Shown here in pieces: positions 1 through 8,532 of a stretch of DNA of 64,000 nt. The notes beneath the pieces were generated by a model, which was not told the DNA's origin, searched no databases, and was given only the letters and a program-made list of their open reading frames with translations. The stretch spans positions 186,001 through 250,000 of the forward strand of contig NZ_FORU01000002.1 in assembly GCF_900114085.1 (NCBI RefSeq). The letters run 5' to 3'. The stretch comes from Myroides guanonis. Its GTDB lineage: Bacteria > Bacteroidota > Bacteroidia > Flavobacteriales > Flavobacteriaceae. Numbering within the stretch: the stretch's first letter is position 1; each line of letters starts with the position of its first letter. Position numbers and translations under genes: made by a program.

Positions 1-1205
1 TTAACTGCCTCAACCATGCTCTGAGTTTCAATAATTGTATCTACTACTCCCGAATAAGCTGCTTGAATCTTATGGTTATCTACACCAAGACAGATAATAC
101 CTTTTACTTTCTCACGAACTAAAGGCATTAATTCATCATAATCATTTCCTTTATCAACACCACCAACAATCCAAACCGTAGCATTTTTCATACTATCCAA
201 CGCATAAAAAGTCGCATTGATATTAGTCGCTTTAGAATCATTGATATATTGAACGTTATTAATTTTAGATACTTGTTCTAAACGATGCTCAACTCCTTGA
301 AAACTTGATAAACTCTCGCGAATCGTCTGCTTTCTAATTTTCATTAATTGAGCTACTGTTGTTGCAGCCATAGCGTTCTTTACATTGTGTTTTCCTTCTA
401 AAGCAATATCTTCAACCGACACTGCTACTTTTTCACTATTCATATTTATTATTATTTTTTGGTCTTCCACATAAGCTCCAATATCAAATTTCTTAGTCAA
501 AGAAAAAGGTATCTTTTGAGCACTAATCTCATGACTATCAAGCCACTTTTCTATTTCAACATCATCCGCATCATAAATCAAATAATCTTCAGAAGTCTGA
601 TTCATCGTAATTCGAAACTTTGCGTCTATGTAATTCTCGTATTTATATTCGTAGCGATCTAAATGGTCTGGACTAATGTTTGTTATAACCGCAATATGAG
701 GTCTAAAAGTCTCAATGCCATCTAACTGAAAGCTACTTAACTCTAAAACATATCTCTTATCAGGATCTATAGCAACTTGACCAGCATAACTATCTCCGAT
801 ATTTCCCGCCAATCCAACATCTAACCCACCTTCTTTCAATAAGTAGTGCGTTAGCATAGTCGTAGTTGTTTTTCCATTACTACCCGTAATTGCAATTGGC
901 AAATCACTATTAAAAGTAAACGCAAACTCAATTTCTGAAATAATGCGAATCCCTTTCTCTTTCGCTTTTTTTATAATAGCAACCTTATCAGGAATTCCAG
1001 GACTCTTAACAATCAAAGAAGCATTTAGAATCAACTCCTCTGTATGTTTCTCTTCCTCCCAAGCAATTTCTTGCTCATCCAACATATTTTTAAACTTAGA
1101 AGCAATCTTTCCAAAATCGGAAACAAAGACCTCATAATCATGTGCTTTAGCCAATATAGCTGAACCAACACCACTTTCACCTGCACCTAAAACAACTAAC
1201 TTCAT
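1..1205 (-). CDS. murD: UDP-N-acetylmuramoylalanine--D-glutamate ligase MurD (3' end cut by window)
   Basis: This cytoplasmic ligase adds D-glutamate to UDP-MurNAc-L-Ala in peptidoglycan precursor synthesis. Read from an ATG at 1205 the protein begins MKLVVLGAGESGVG, a glycine-rich nucleotide-binding start typical of MurD, and carries the Mur-ligase ATP loop GSNGKTTT at about residue 107. The last residues inside the window (GIICLGVDNHKIQAAYSG and following) still match MurD, so the frame is open to base 1 and only some 40-50 C-terminal residues should be missing. It starts 3 bases after the mraY stop and is the last visible gene of the mraZ-to-murD run; ftsW and murG would be expected beyond the edge. 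Confidence 0.93.
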   Translation of the reverse strand, partial: MKLVVLGAGESGVGSAILAKAHDYEVFVSDFGKIASKFKNMLDEQEIAWEEEKHTEELILNASLIVKSPGIPDKVAIIKKAKEKGIRIISEIEFAFTFNSDLPIAITGSNGKTTTTMLTHYLLKEGGLDVGLAGNIGDSYAGQVAIDPDKRYVLELSSFQLDGIETFRPHIAVITNISPDHLDRYEYKYENYIDAKFRITMNQTSEDYLIYDADDVEIEKWLDSHEISAQKIPFSLTKKFDIGAYVEDQKIIINMNSEKVAVSVEDIALEGKHNVKNAMAATTVAQLMKIRKQTIRESLSSFQGVEHRLEQVSKINNVQYINDSKATNINATFYALDSMKNATVWIVGGVDKGNDYDELMPLVREKVKGIICLGVDNHKIQAAYSGVVDTIIETQSMVEAV

Positions 1206-1208
1206 CCT

Positions 1209-2420
1209 CTATCTCAATTTTAGTGATACCAAACAAAAAACACCTAATAATATGGCAATAATCCAAAAACGTGTCACTATTTTACTTTCGTGATACCCTT
1301 TCTTTTGAAAGTGATGATGCAAAGGAGCCATTAAAAAAATACGCCTCCCTTCACCATATTTCTTCTTCGTGAGCTTGAAATATGAAACTTGCAAAACCAC
1401 CGATAAATTCTCTGCTAAAAACACACCACATAACACCGGTATCAAAAGCTCTTTACGAACTGCGATTGCAAGAACTGCAATAATCCCGCCTATAGTCAAA
1501 CTTCCCGTATCTCCCATAAAAACCTGAGCAGGGAATGTATTATACCACAAAAACCCAATCAGAGCCCCTGCGAAAGAGGCAATAAAAATGGTCATTTCAC
1601 CGGAATTAGGTATATACATTATGTTGAGATAACCCGACAAAATAACGTTACCTGAAACAAACGCAAAAATCCCTAACACAAAGACCGATATAGCCGAGGT
1701 TCCAGCCGCTAACCCATCAATACCATCCGTAAGATTAGCACCATTAGACACTGCTGTAACAATAAATATTACGATAGGAATAAATATAAGCCATGCATAA
1801 CTCTCATAACCATCACCTAACCACGCCAATATTTGTCCATAATCAAATTCGTTATCTTTAAAAAAAGGAATAGTCGTTGCTGTAGATTTAATATCAAAAC
1901 GACTTACCTCTGCATCTACCATCATAGCGACAGAAGGAGCCTCTCTAACCGTAACACTTGGGTGAAAATACAATACTGAACCAACTATAAGCCCAAGCCC
2001 AACTTGTCCAATAACTTTGAATCTCCCTTTAAGCCCTTCTTTATCCTTTTTAAAAACCTTAATATAATCGTCTAAAAAACCAATTACTCCCATCCAAAGT
2101 GTAGTAAGTATCAATAATCCGATATAAATATTATCTAACTTAGCGAATAACAAAACAGGAATTAGAGTAGCTATAATTATAATAACCCCTCCCATAGTTG
2201 GTGTTCCAGATTTTTCCTTTTGTCCTTCCAAACCAAGCTCACGAACTGTTTCTCCAACTTGAAGTTTTCTCAAATAATTGATAATTCGCTTTCCGTAAAT
2301 AATTGATATCAACAAAGAAAAAATCACAGCCATACCCGAACGAAAGGTGATATATTGAAATACCCCAGTACCTGGAATAGCAAAATGTTGATCTAAATAT
2401 TCAAATAAATAATATAGCAT
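1209..2420 (-). CDS. mraY: Phospho-N-acetylmuramoyl-pentapeptide-transferase MraY
   Basis: This integral membrane enzyme transfers phospho-MurNAc-pentapeptide to undecaprenyl phosphate to make lipid I. At 403 residues it is longer than the roughly 360 of E. coli MraY. Family motifs are visible: the paired aspartates in GFLDDYIK, the [12 protein letters not shown] motif, FMGDTGSL, and the C-terminal PLHHHF histidine motif, separated by many hydrophobic segments. The extra length lies partly in a hydrophilic stretch around residues 155-205 (including [19 protein letters not shown]), an insertion I associate with Bacteroidota MraY. It lies between murE (15 bases upstream) and murD in the same transcription unit. 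Confidence 0.96.
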   Translation of the reverse strand: MLYYLFEYLDQHFAIPGTGVFQYITFRSGMAVIFSLLISIIYGKRIINYLRKLQVGETVRELGLEGQKEKSGTPTMGGVIIIIATLIPVLLFAKLDNIYIGLLILTTLWMGVIGFLDDYIKVFKKDKEGLKGRFKVIGQVGLGLIVGSVLYFHPSVTVREAPSVAMMVDAEVSRFDIKSTATTIPFFKDNEFDYGQILAWLGDGYESYAWLIFIPIVIFIVTAVSNGANLTDGIDGLAAGTSAISVFVLGIFAFVSGNVILSGYLNIMYIPNSGEMTIFIASFAGALIGFLWYNTFPAQVFMGDTGSLTIGGIIAVLAIAVRKELLIPVLCGVFLAENLSVVLQVSYFKLTKKKYGEGRRIFLMAPLHHHFQKKGYHESKIVTRFWIIAILLGVFCLVSLKLR

Positions 2421-2435
2421 ACCGTCTCTTTTCTT

Positions 2436-3896
2436 CTAACTTCTTTTATCCAAAAACTCTTTTACAATCACCAAATCATTGAAGTCACTTCGAACTCCCT
2501 TAATTTCTTGGTATGTCTCATGCCCTTTACCAGCAATCAAAATAATATCTCCTGGCTTAGCTTCTTGGCAGGCTGCTTTAATAGCCTGTTTTCTATCTTC
2601 AATCAACAAGGTTTTCATCGCATTCTGTGGCTCAACACCAGCTTCCATTTCTTCTAGAATCACATATGGATCTTCGAATCTTGGATTATCTGAAGTAAGA
2701 ATCACTTTAGAACTCAATTCTGTTGCAATCTGCGCCATTATAGGACGCTTCGTTTTATCTCTATTTCCTCCACAACCAACAATTGTAATCAATCGTTCAT
2801 TATAAGTTCTTATTGAATTAATCGTATCCAAAACATTTTTCAATGCGTCTGGTGTATGTGCATAATCAACAATGGCAGTAATCTCATCTTTAGAAACGAT
2901 ATATTGAAAACGACCATCCACACTCTTCAACTTACTAATCCCTACAAGTACCTCCTCTTCGTTTGCACCTAATTCTATTGCAACCGCATAAACAGCCAAC
3001 AAATTAGAAGCATTAAAAGCACCAATCAACTGAACCCACAGTTCGTGTAATCCGATTTTCATCAACATTCCTGAAAACTGATTCTCTAAAACTTGAGCTT
3101 TATAATCTGCTACATTCTTTAATCCGTAAGTTTTAATCTTAGCAACGGTATTCTGAACCATCACCATACCATTTTTATCGTCCTTGTTTGTTATCGCAAA
3201 AGCCGATTTAGGTAATTGGTCAAAAAAAGTTTTCTTTGCATCTCTATAATCAGCAAAAGTCTTGTGGTAATCTAAATGGTCATGCGACAAATTCGTAAAA
3301 ACTCCACCTTTAAATTGTAACCCAAATGTCCTCTTTTGATCAATTCCATGAGAACTAACCTCCATAAAACAATAAGTACAACCCGCTAAAACCATCTCAT
3401 TCAAATATCTATTTATAGAAATTGAATCAGGCGTAGTATGTGTAGCTTCAAAAGTCTCATCACCCACTTTTATCTTAACAGTAGATAACAAACCTACTGT
3501 ATACCCCATATCTGTAAACATGTCATACAACAAAGTTGCAATCGTTGTTTTACCATTTGTTCCAGTAACTCCAACCAAATGTAATTTTGAAGAAGGATTG
3601 TCGAAAAAATTAGTTGACGCTATAGCTAATGCCTGATTAGTGTCCAAAACTTCAACATAAGTAACCCCTTCTCTCAAATCAGCAGGCAATTTCTCACATA
3701 AAACAGCTCCAGCACCAGATTCTATAGCTTGATCAATATAAGCATGTCCATCAACCTGAGTGCCCCTTAAGGCAACAAATAATGAGTTCTTCTCAATCTT
3801 TCTTGAATCAATAACCAAAGAAGATACAGATACGATAGTAGAACCCACTATGGATTCTATTGTCATTTTATATAATATGTCTTTCAGCTGTTTCAC
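2436..3896 (-). CDS. murE: UDP-N-acetylmuramoyl-L-alanyl-D-glutamate--2,6-diaminopimelate ligase MurE
   Basis: MurE adds the third residue of the peptidoglycan stem peptide. The 486-residue protein shows the Mur-ligase ATP loop GVTGTNGKTT at about residue 110 and the motif SDNPRFEDP near residue 380. The DNPR signature is known to mark specificity for meso-diaminopimelate rather than lysine, so a DAP-type cell wall is inferred. The start is a GTG that overlaps the ftsI stop as GTGA (3893-3896), suggesting translational coupling. It is followed 15 bases later by mraY. Confidence 0.96.
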   Translation of the reverse strand: MKQLKDILYKMTIESIVGSTIVSVSSLVIDSRKIEKNSLFVALRGTQVDGHAYIDQAIESGAGAVLCEKLPADLREGVTYVEVLDTNQALAIASTNFFDNPSSKLHLVGVTGTNGKTTIATLLYDMFTDMGYTVGLLSTVKIKVGDETFEATHTTPDSISINRYLNEMVLAGCTYCFMEVSSHGIDQKRTFGLQFKGGVFTNLSHDHLDYHKTFADYRDAKKTFFDQLPKSAFAITNKDDKNGMVMVQNTVAKIKTYGLKNVADYKAQVLENQFSGMLMKIGLHELWVQLIGAFNASNLLAVYAVAIELGANEEEVLVGISKLKSVDGRFQYIVSKDEITAIVDYAHTPDALKNVLDTINSIRTYNERLITIVGCGGNRDKTKRPIMAQIATELSSKVILTSDNPRFEDPYVILEEMEAGVEPQNAMKTLLIEDRKQAIKAACQEAKPGDIILIAGKGHETYQEIKGVRSDFNDLVIVKEFLDKRS

Positions 3897-5905
3897 GATA
3901 ATTCTAATATTACAGTTTGATCTCTTTGTATAACACTTCCCGCTATGATAGATTGTTTTTTAACACGTCCTACTCCACTTGCCTTAACAACCAGCCCCAT
4001 ATTTTCTAATAAAGGAATAGCATCCATCACAGCCATACCACAAACATCCGGCATACTTGCCACCTCTGCATTCGCTTTAGCATAATACTGCTCGTAACCA
4101 CTTTCTATTTTATCCGAAATTTGGTCAATATTCTTTACTTCTTCTGTTGAAGGAACATCTGTATAAATCTTTTGCGCAATACGTTTAAAAACGGGTCCTG
4201 ACACATCCGCTCCATAATAACTTTTTGCACGATTGGGTTTGTGAATTACAACTATACAAGAGTACTCAGGATTCTCAGCCGGAAAATAACCCGCAAAAGA
4301 AGATGAATAATACATATCGCTTCCCTTTCCTCCACCATAATTTACTTGAGCAGTTCCAGTTTTCCCTGCCATGGAAAAATTAGGAGAATACAATTTTCTT
4401 CCCGTTCCCTTTTTTACCACATTTGCTAAAACCGCTTGAACCTTTTTAATAACCTCCGGTGAAGCTATTTGAGGGTTTATCACCTCTTTTTCAAAGCGAA
4501 TTATTGTATTGTTATATTCTTTAACCTCAGAAACGAATTGAGGTTTAACCATCTCTCCATTATTAGCAACCGCATTATACAATGTCAAAGTTTGTAAAGG
4601 TGTTAATGCCAAACCATAACCAAATGCCATCCAAGGCAAAGCAACACCACTCCATCCTTTTTGTCCTGGTTTTGGAATATAAGGTTTAGCTTCTCCAACA
4701 AGGGAAATCCCCAAAGGTTTATCTAACCCCCATTTTTCAAGATATCCAATGAATTCAGATGGATTATCTTTGAATGCCTCACTAATTCCTTGTGTTATCA
4801 CAGTATTAGAAGAAACCTCAAAACCTCTAGCCAAAGAAACAACTCCATAACCACCTCTCTTAGAATCACGTACACTTCTTCTGTAGAACTTCACCAAACC
4901 TCCCTGTGTATCATAGGTTGTAGCAGTATCAGCTTTTCCTGATTCTAACAGTGCTAATAACCCCGCCAATTTAAAAGTTGAACCTGGTTCATGTTTTTCT
5001 CCCACAGCATAATTTACCGTTTCATAATAACCACCCCCATCAGCTCTTCCCAAATTTGAAATAGCTCGAATAGCTCCTGTTTTCGCCTCCATCACTATCA
5101 CACACCCATGATCCGCTTCGTAATACTCTAATTGCTTTAAGAGTGCATGATGAGCAATATCTTGTATGTAAACATCTATAGTTGAAACAACATCTTTCCC
5201 ATCTATTGGTTCCACTTCATTTCCATCACTAATAGGTTTATAGTGACTTCTCGACATTCTTTGCAGAACCTGTCTCCCATCTGTACCTTTCAAATAATTA
5301 GAAAACGCACCTTCAATTCCAACGCGCGTTACTGTATTATCCCCATTATCTCTTTCATACCCAATGGTACGTTGGGCTATTTTACCTATTGGATGTTGTC
5401 GAACCGTTTTTTGTTCCGCAATTATGCCCCCTCGATTAGGTCCCATCTTAAACAACGGGAACTTTTTCAAGCGCATATATTCCATATAATTCAAACCTCT
5501 TACAATCAATAAATATCGATTCTTTTCAGCACGAGCGGTACGCAACGCTACCTCGTAATGAGAAGCAGGCTTATGTAACATTACAGACAAAGAATCAGAC
5601 AAAGCTTTCACATTGCTATCAAAATCTTCTTTTTTTGGAGCTTGCGAGTCAAATCGAATTGTATACATAGGCATTGAAGTAGCCAAAAGACTTCCATCTG
5701 CCGAATAAACATTTCCTCTATTTGCAGGAATATCACGACTTATAATATTTCGCTCACGAACTTTATCCCGCAACTCCTCACCATCAAAATACTGTATCTT
5801 AACTAAACGATAAACCACCCCCAATGCCATCAAAAAGATTACACTAGAAACAATGTAGATATTGGCGTAAATATTTTTTCCACCTACTGCCATAGTCTTG
5901 TCCAA
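3893..5905 (-). CDS. ftsI: Division-specific penicillin-binding protein (FtsI/PBP3 type) with C-terminal PASTA domain
   Basis: This is the septal peptidoglycan transpeptidase that works with FtsW. The 670-residue protein has one N-terminal membrane segment (about residues 14-33), a PBP dimerisation region (about 50-220) and a transpeptidase domain with the active-site motifs STFK (309-312), SSN (365-367) and KTGT (515-518). Residues after about 614 form one PASTA-like domain, a feature shared with Gram-positive and many Bacteroidota FtsI proteins but absent from E. coli. It overlaps ftsL by 22 bases upstream and murE by 4 bases downstream. Confidence 0.96.
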   Translation of the reverse strand: MDKTMAVGGKNIYANIYIVSSVIFLMALGVVYRLVKIQYFDGEELRDKVRERNIISRDIPANRGNVYSADGSLLATSMPMYTIRFDSQAPKKEDFDSNVKALSDSLSVMLHKPASHYEVALRTARAEKNRYLLIVRGLNYMEYMRLKKFPLFKMGPNRGGIIAEQKTVRQHPIGKIAQRTIGYERDNGDNTVTRVGIEGAFSNYLKGTDGRQVLQRMSRSHYKPISDGNEVEPIDGKDVVSTIDVYIQDIAHHALLKQLEYYEADHGCVIVMEAKTGAIRAISNLGRADGGGYYETVNYAVGEKHEPGSTFKLAGLLALLESGKADTATTYDTQGGLVKFYRRSVRDSKRGGYGVVSLARGFEVSSNTVITQGISEAFKDNPSEFIGYLEKWGLDKPLGISLVGEAKPYIPKPGQKGWSGVALPWMAFGYGLALTPLQTLTLYNAVANNGEMVKPQFVSEVKEYNNTIIRFEKEVINPQIASPEVIKKVQAVLANVVKKGTGRKLYSPNFSMAGKTGTAQVNYGGGKGSDMYYSSSFAGYFPAENPEYSCIVVIHKPNRAKSYYGADVSGPVFKRIAQKIYTDVPSTEEVKNIDQISDKIESGYEQYYAKANAEVASMPDVCGMAVMDAIPLLENMGLVVKASGVGRVKKQSIIAGSVIQRDQTVILELS

Positions 5906-6231
5906 AAATTATCGTTAACTTCTTTTATTACCTTTATCTTCTGTGGCGGAACCTCAGAAGGATAAATTCCAATCTCTTCCATTTTTACCGAAATAGAAGA
6001 CTCCATCTTCATTTCCATCAAATCAGAACGCGTTTGAATGAATTCCGTTCGCAACTCCTTTAATTCATGATTCATATCCTCAATCATAAAGTTTTTACCT
6101 TCATACAAATGGATATTTCCAATCATAAACAAACACAGTACTATCAAAAAAATGATAAACAACCAGTTCTTAGTAGCATTCTCATCTACTAAGTACTTCG
6201 CCTTTACTATGTCATACAAACTCAATTTCAT
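5884..6231 (-). CDS. ftsL: FtsL-like cell division protein
   Basis: This is a 115-residue bitopic protein with a cytoplasmic N-terminus, one membrane helix at about residues 23-42, and a charged, probably coiled-coil segment at about 50-80 on the periplasmic side. Sequence is poorly conserved in FtsL proteins, so the call rests on size, topology and position: it sits exactly between rsmH and ftsI, where FtsL is found in division clusters of many bacteria. It overlaps rsmH by one base and ftsI by 22 bases. The expected role is as part of the FtsQLB-like complex that activates FtsWI. Confidence 0.8.
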   Translation of the reverse strand: MKLSLYDIVKAKYLVDENATKNWLFIIFLIVLCLFMIGNIHLYEGKNFMIEDMNHELKELRTEFIQTRSDLMEMKMESSISVKMEEIGIYPSEVPPQKIKVIKEVNDNFWTRLWQ

Positions 6232-7139
6232 TAATTCTTCTCTGCTATTCTCAACTTAGCCGAACGGGCTCTATTATTACTCTTTATCTCTTCATCACTA
6301 GGAACAATCAATTTCCCTAATTGTTTTAACGGCACTTCAAATCTTCCAAAGAAGTCTTTTTCAGGTTCCCCTTCAAACATTCCATTCTTCATAAAACGCT
6401 TCACCAACCTATCCTCTAATGAATGATAAGATATCACGCTCAATCTCCCTCCTTTATTTAAAATATCTAAACTCTGCTCCAACATTTCCTTCAGCACCTC
6501 GATCTCTTCATTTACCTCAATGCGTATCGCTTGATATATCTGAGCCAATATTTTATTGCTTTTATGAGCAGGTAAAAACCTACTCAAAATTTGCTTTAAC
6601 TCCTCCGTATTCTTTATAGGTTTTTCAGCCCTTGCCAACACAATTGTATTAGCCATTGCCCCAGCATTTTTCAAATCTCCATATTGAAAAAGCACTCTTT
6701 TTAAATCCTTTTCATCATATTCATTCACTACTTGAAATGCAGACAAAGTGCCCGATTGGTTCATTCTCATATCTAACTCAGCATCAAAACGAGTAGAAAA
6801 CCCGCGTTCAGCTACATCAAACTGATGAGACGAAACTCCCAAATCTCCCAAAACCCCATCCACCGATCTAACATTGTAAAAACGCAAGTATCTCTTCAGA
6901 AATCTGAAGTTTTGAGGAATTAATGTAAATCTTGGATCGTCAATTGCATTCTTAAGAGCATCCTCATCCTGATCAAACGAAAACAACTTCCCATCAGACC
7001 CCAATCGACTTAAAATCTCCCTAGAATGTCCACCACCACCAAACGTAACATCTACGTAAATTCCATCCGGTTTAATATTTAAACCATCCACGCTTTCCTT
7101 CAACAACACTGGGTTGTGATATTCATACTCTTTACTCAT
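6231..7139 (-). CDS. rsmH: 16S rRNA (cytosine(1402)-N(4))-methyltransferase RsmH (MraW)
   Basis: RsmH methylates N4 of C1402 in 16S rRNA using S-adenosylmethionine. The 302-residue protein begins HNPVLLKESVDGL, has the SAM-binding motif TFGGGGHSREIL at about residue 33, the DLGVSSHQFD motif near residue 100, and the NNRARSAKLRIAE C-terminal signature of the family. It overlaps mraZ by 8 bases upstream and ftsL by 1 base downstream, the usual arrangement at the head of the division cluster. Confidence 0.96.
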   Translation of the reverse strand: MSKEYEYHNPVLLKESVDGLNIKPDGIYVDVTFGGGGHSREILSRLGSDGKLFSFDQDEDALKNAIDDPRFTLIPQNFRFLKRYLRFYNVRSVDGVLGDLGVSSHQFDVAERGFSTRFDAELDMRMNQSGTLSAFQVVNEYDEKDLKRVLFQYGDLKNAGAMANTIVLARAEKPIKNTEELKQILSRFLPAHKSNKILAQIYQAIRIEVNEEIEVLKEMLEQSLDILNKGGRLSVISYHSLEDRLVKRFMKNGMFEGEPEKDFFGRFEVPLKQLGKLIVPSDEEIKSNNRARSAKLRIAEKN

Positions 7140-7590
7140 CGAAATTCAAATTACCCATTACGTCTTCTGCAAGCTCACCGAAATCAAAATCATCATTATT
7201 CAAGGTATTTTCATACGCTTGTTTATCCCAAATCTCAATTACATTCACCTTCGAAGACAAAACAATTTCTTTAGAAATAGATGCAAAATCTATCAAATCT
7301 TTAGCAATCAGCAATCGCCCTGCATCATCAATTTCCACCATTTTAACACCCGCCATAAAACGTCTGATAAAATCGTTATTCTTCTTTACGAAAGGATTCA
7401 ACGAATTGATTTTCACCATCATCTTATTCCATTCTTCCATCGGCCAAAGCTCTAAGCAAGGTTCAAATACAGAGCGCTTCAAAACAAACCCATCAGCAAG
7501 AGTTGGCAACTGCTTTTTCAACAAAGCAGGAACCAACACCCTTCCCTTGGCGTCAATCTTACACTCGTATGTACCGATGATAGAAGTCAC
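7132..7590 (-). CDS. mraZ: Transcriptional regulator MraZ
   Basis: MraZ is a ring-forming DNA-binding protein that represses its own division and cell-wall operon in several bacteria. The 152-residue sequence contains two AbrB-like MraZ repeats: one near residues 7-55 (GTYECKIDAKGRVLVPALLKK) split as GTYECKIDAKGR and VLVPALLKK, and one near 80-125 with DDAGRLLIAKDL. It is the first gene of the cluster. Just upstream are a TACATTTG promoter element at 7616-7623 and three AAAGTGG repeats at 7635-7661 that look like its own operator. Confidence 0.95.
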   Translation of the reverse strand: MTSIIGTYECKIDAKGRVLVPALLKKQLPTLADGFVLKRSVFEPCLELWPMEEWNKMMVKINSLNPFVKKNNDFIRRFMAGVKMVEIDDAGRLLIAKDLIDFASISKEIVLSSKVNVIEIWDKQAYENTLNNDDFDFGELAEDVMGNLNFDE

Positions 7591-7615
7591 TTAACTCAAT
7601 TTTACTATTTAATAG

Positions 7616-7623
7616 CAAATGTA
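7616..7623 (-). promoter_or_regulatory. mraZ promoter, -7 element
   Basis: On the minus strand the bases read TACATTTG, an exact match to the Bacteroidota -7 consensus TAnnTTTG. It lies 26 bases before the mraZ ATG. I see no clear -33 TTG at the usual spacing; the AAAGTGG repeats occupy that place. Confidence 0.65.
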
Positions 7624-7634
7624 CTTATTTTTCA

Positions 7635-7661
7635 CCACTTTTTACCACTTTCACCCACTTT
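7635..7661 (-). promoter_or_regulatory. Putative MraZ operator: three AAAGTGG direct repeats
   Basis: On the minus strand AAAGTGG occurs three times with exact 10-base spacing (plus-strand CCACTTT at 7635-7641, 7645-7651 and 7655-7661). MraZ of mollicutes is known to bind direct repeats of AAAGTG(T/G) with this period, and E. coli MraZ binds TGGGN repeats with the same 10-base step. The array lies directly upstream of the TACATTTG element, so a bound MraZ ring would block RNA polymerase. Autoregulation is inferred. Confidence 0.75.
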
Positions 7662-8468
7662 GTTGATAAGTTTTAGCACTTTAACGTTTTAAAGCCCCAC
7701 AACCACTTAAAACACTATAATTCAACACTTAGCACACATTCACAAAACCCAAAAAATTTCTTAACCAATTCGATTTTTAGTCACAAAAGGCGATTTTTCT
7801 CAAACAGAAAACACAGTCAAAAACTTAGTAAATCAAACCCAAATAAACTCGAAAACAAGAGCAAAATCCTCTTAGTAACACTATAAATTCAATGCAACAC
7901 AACCCTCTTTTAACATCTCTATAAAACAACAAAGCCCCACTCATCTCAGGACTTTTTACCCCTTAAATCAATCTCAAAACAGCAAGCTTCTACAAAGACC
8001 TAAGCAACATACTCACACCTCTACCAGTCTCTTTTATTTAGAATTTCAATTACAAATCCAAAAAAGAGAATTAACCAAATAACCACCAAACCATCTTAGC
8101 TTTAAAGCATATCCACAAAAACCTCAACCTTTATCAAACACTTTTCATCACCCTACACATTTCACGGATACTCCCACAAAAGAACACCCAATCCCCTTTT
8201 AACCTCTACTCAAAGTCCATTTAATCTCTACTAATTTCATAGAATTTAAATATACCTTGAATGGACTTTGAATTGACTTTGAACAGATATTACATGCTTT
8301 ACCTACACTTCATCACAACTTTCACTAAGAGCCTAAACAGGATTAAATACCAAGTTCCAACCTGATTTCACAATACGAAACAAATGCCTACAACCAACCT
8401 AACCACTTACATACCAACAACCTAATAAAAAACAATCCTACTTAAATAAAGAACAAAAAACTAATTAT
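7662..8468. other. Gene-free stretch with extreme C-over-G bias
   Basis: No reading frame here looks like a real gene. The plus strand is very poor in G: typical 60-base rows hold 1-6 G against 13-17 C (for example rows starting 8101 and 8401), stronger than in the flanking minus-strand genes. One inverted repeat stands out, CAAAGTCCATT at 8211-8221 and AATGGACTTTG at 8260-8270. The stretch separates the ends of purF and the start of mraZ and may hold the long untranslated start of the mraZ operon or decayed sequence. Confidence 0.5.
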
Positions 8469-8470
8469 AA

Positions 8471-8502
8471 AAACAAAAAAAAGCCCACTTTCACAAGTGG
8501 GC
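8471..8502 (-). terminator. purF terminator
   Basis: On the minus strand an 8-base-pair stem GCCCACTT/AAGTGGGC (8483-8490 with 8495-8502) is followed by a run of T (A run at 8471-8482). It lies about 30 bases after the purF stop. Confidence 0.85.
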
Positions 8503-8532
8503 TTCAAATTATATCAATCTATTACTTTTCAA

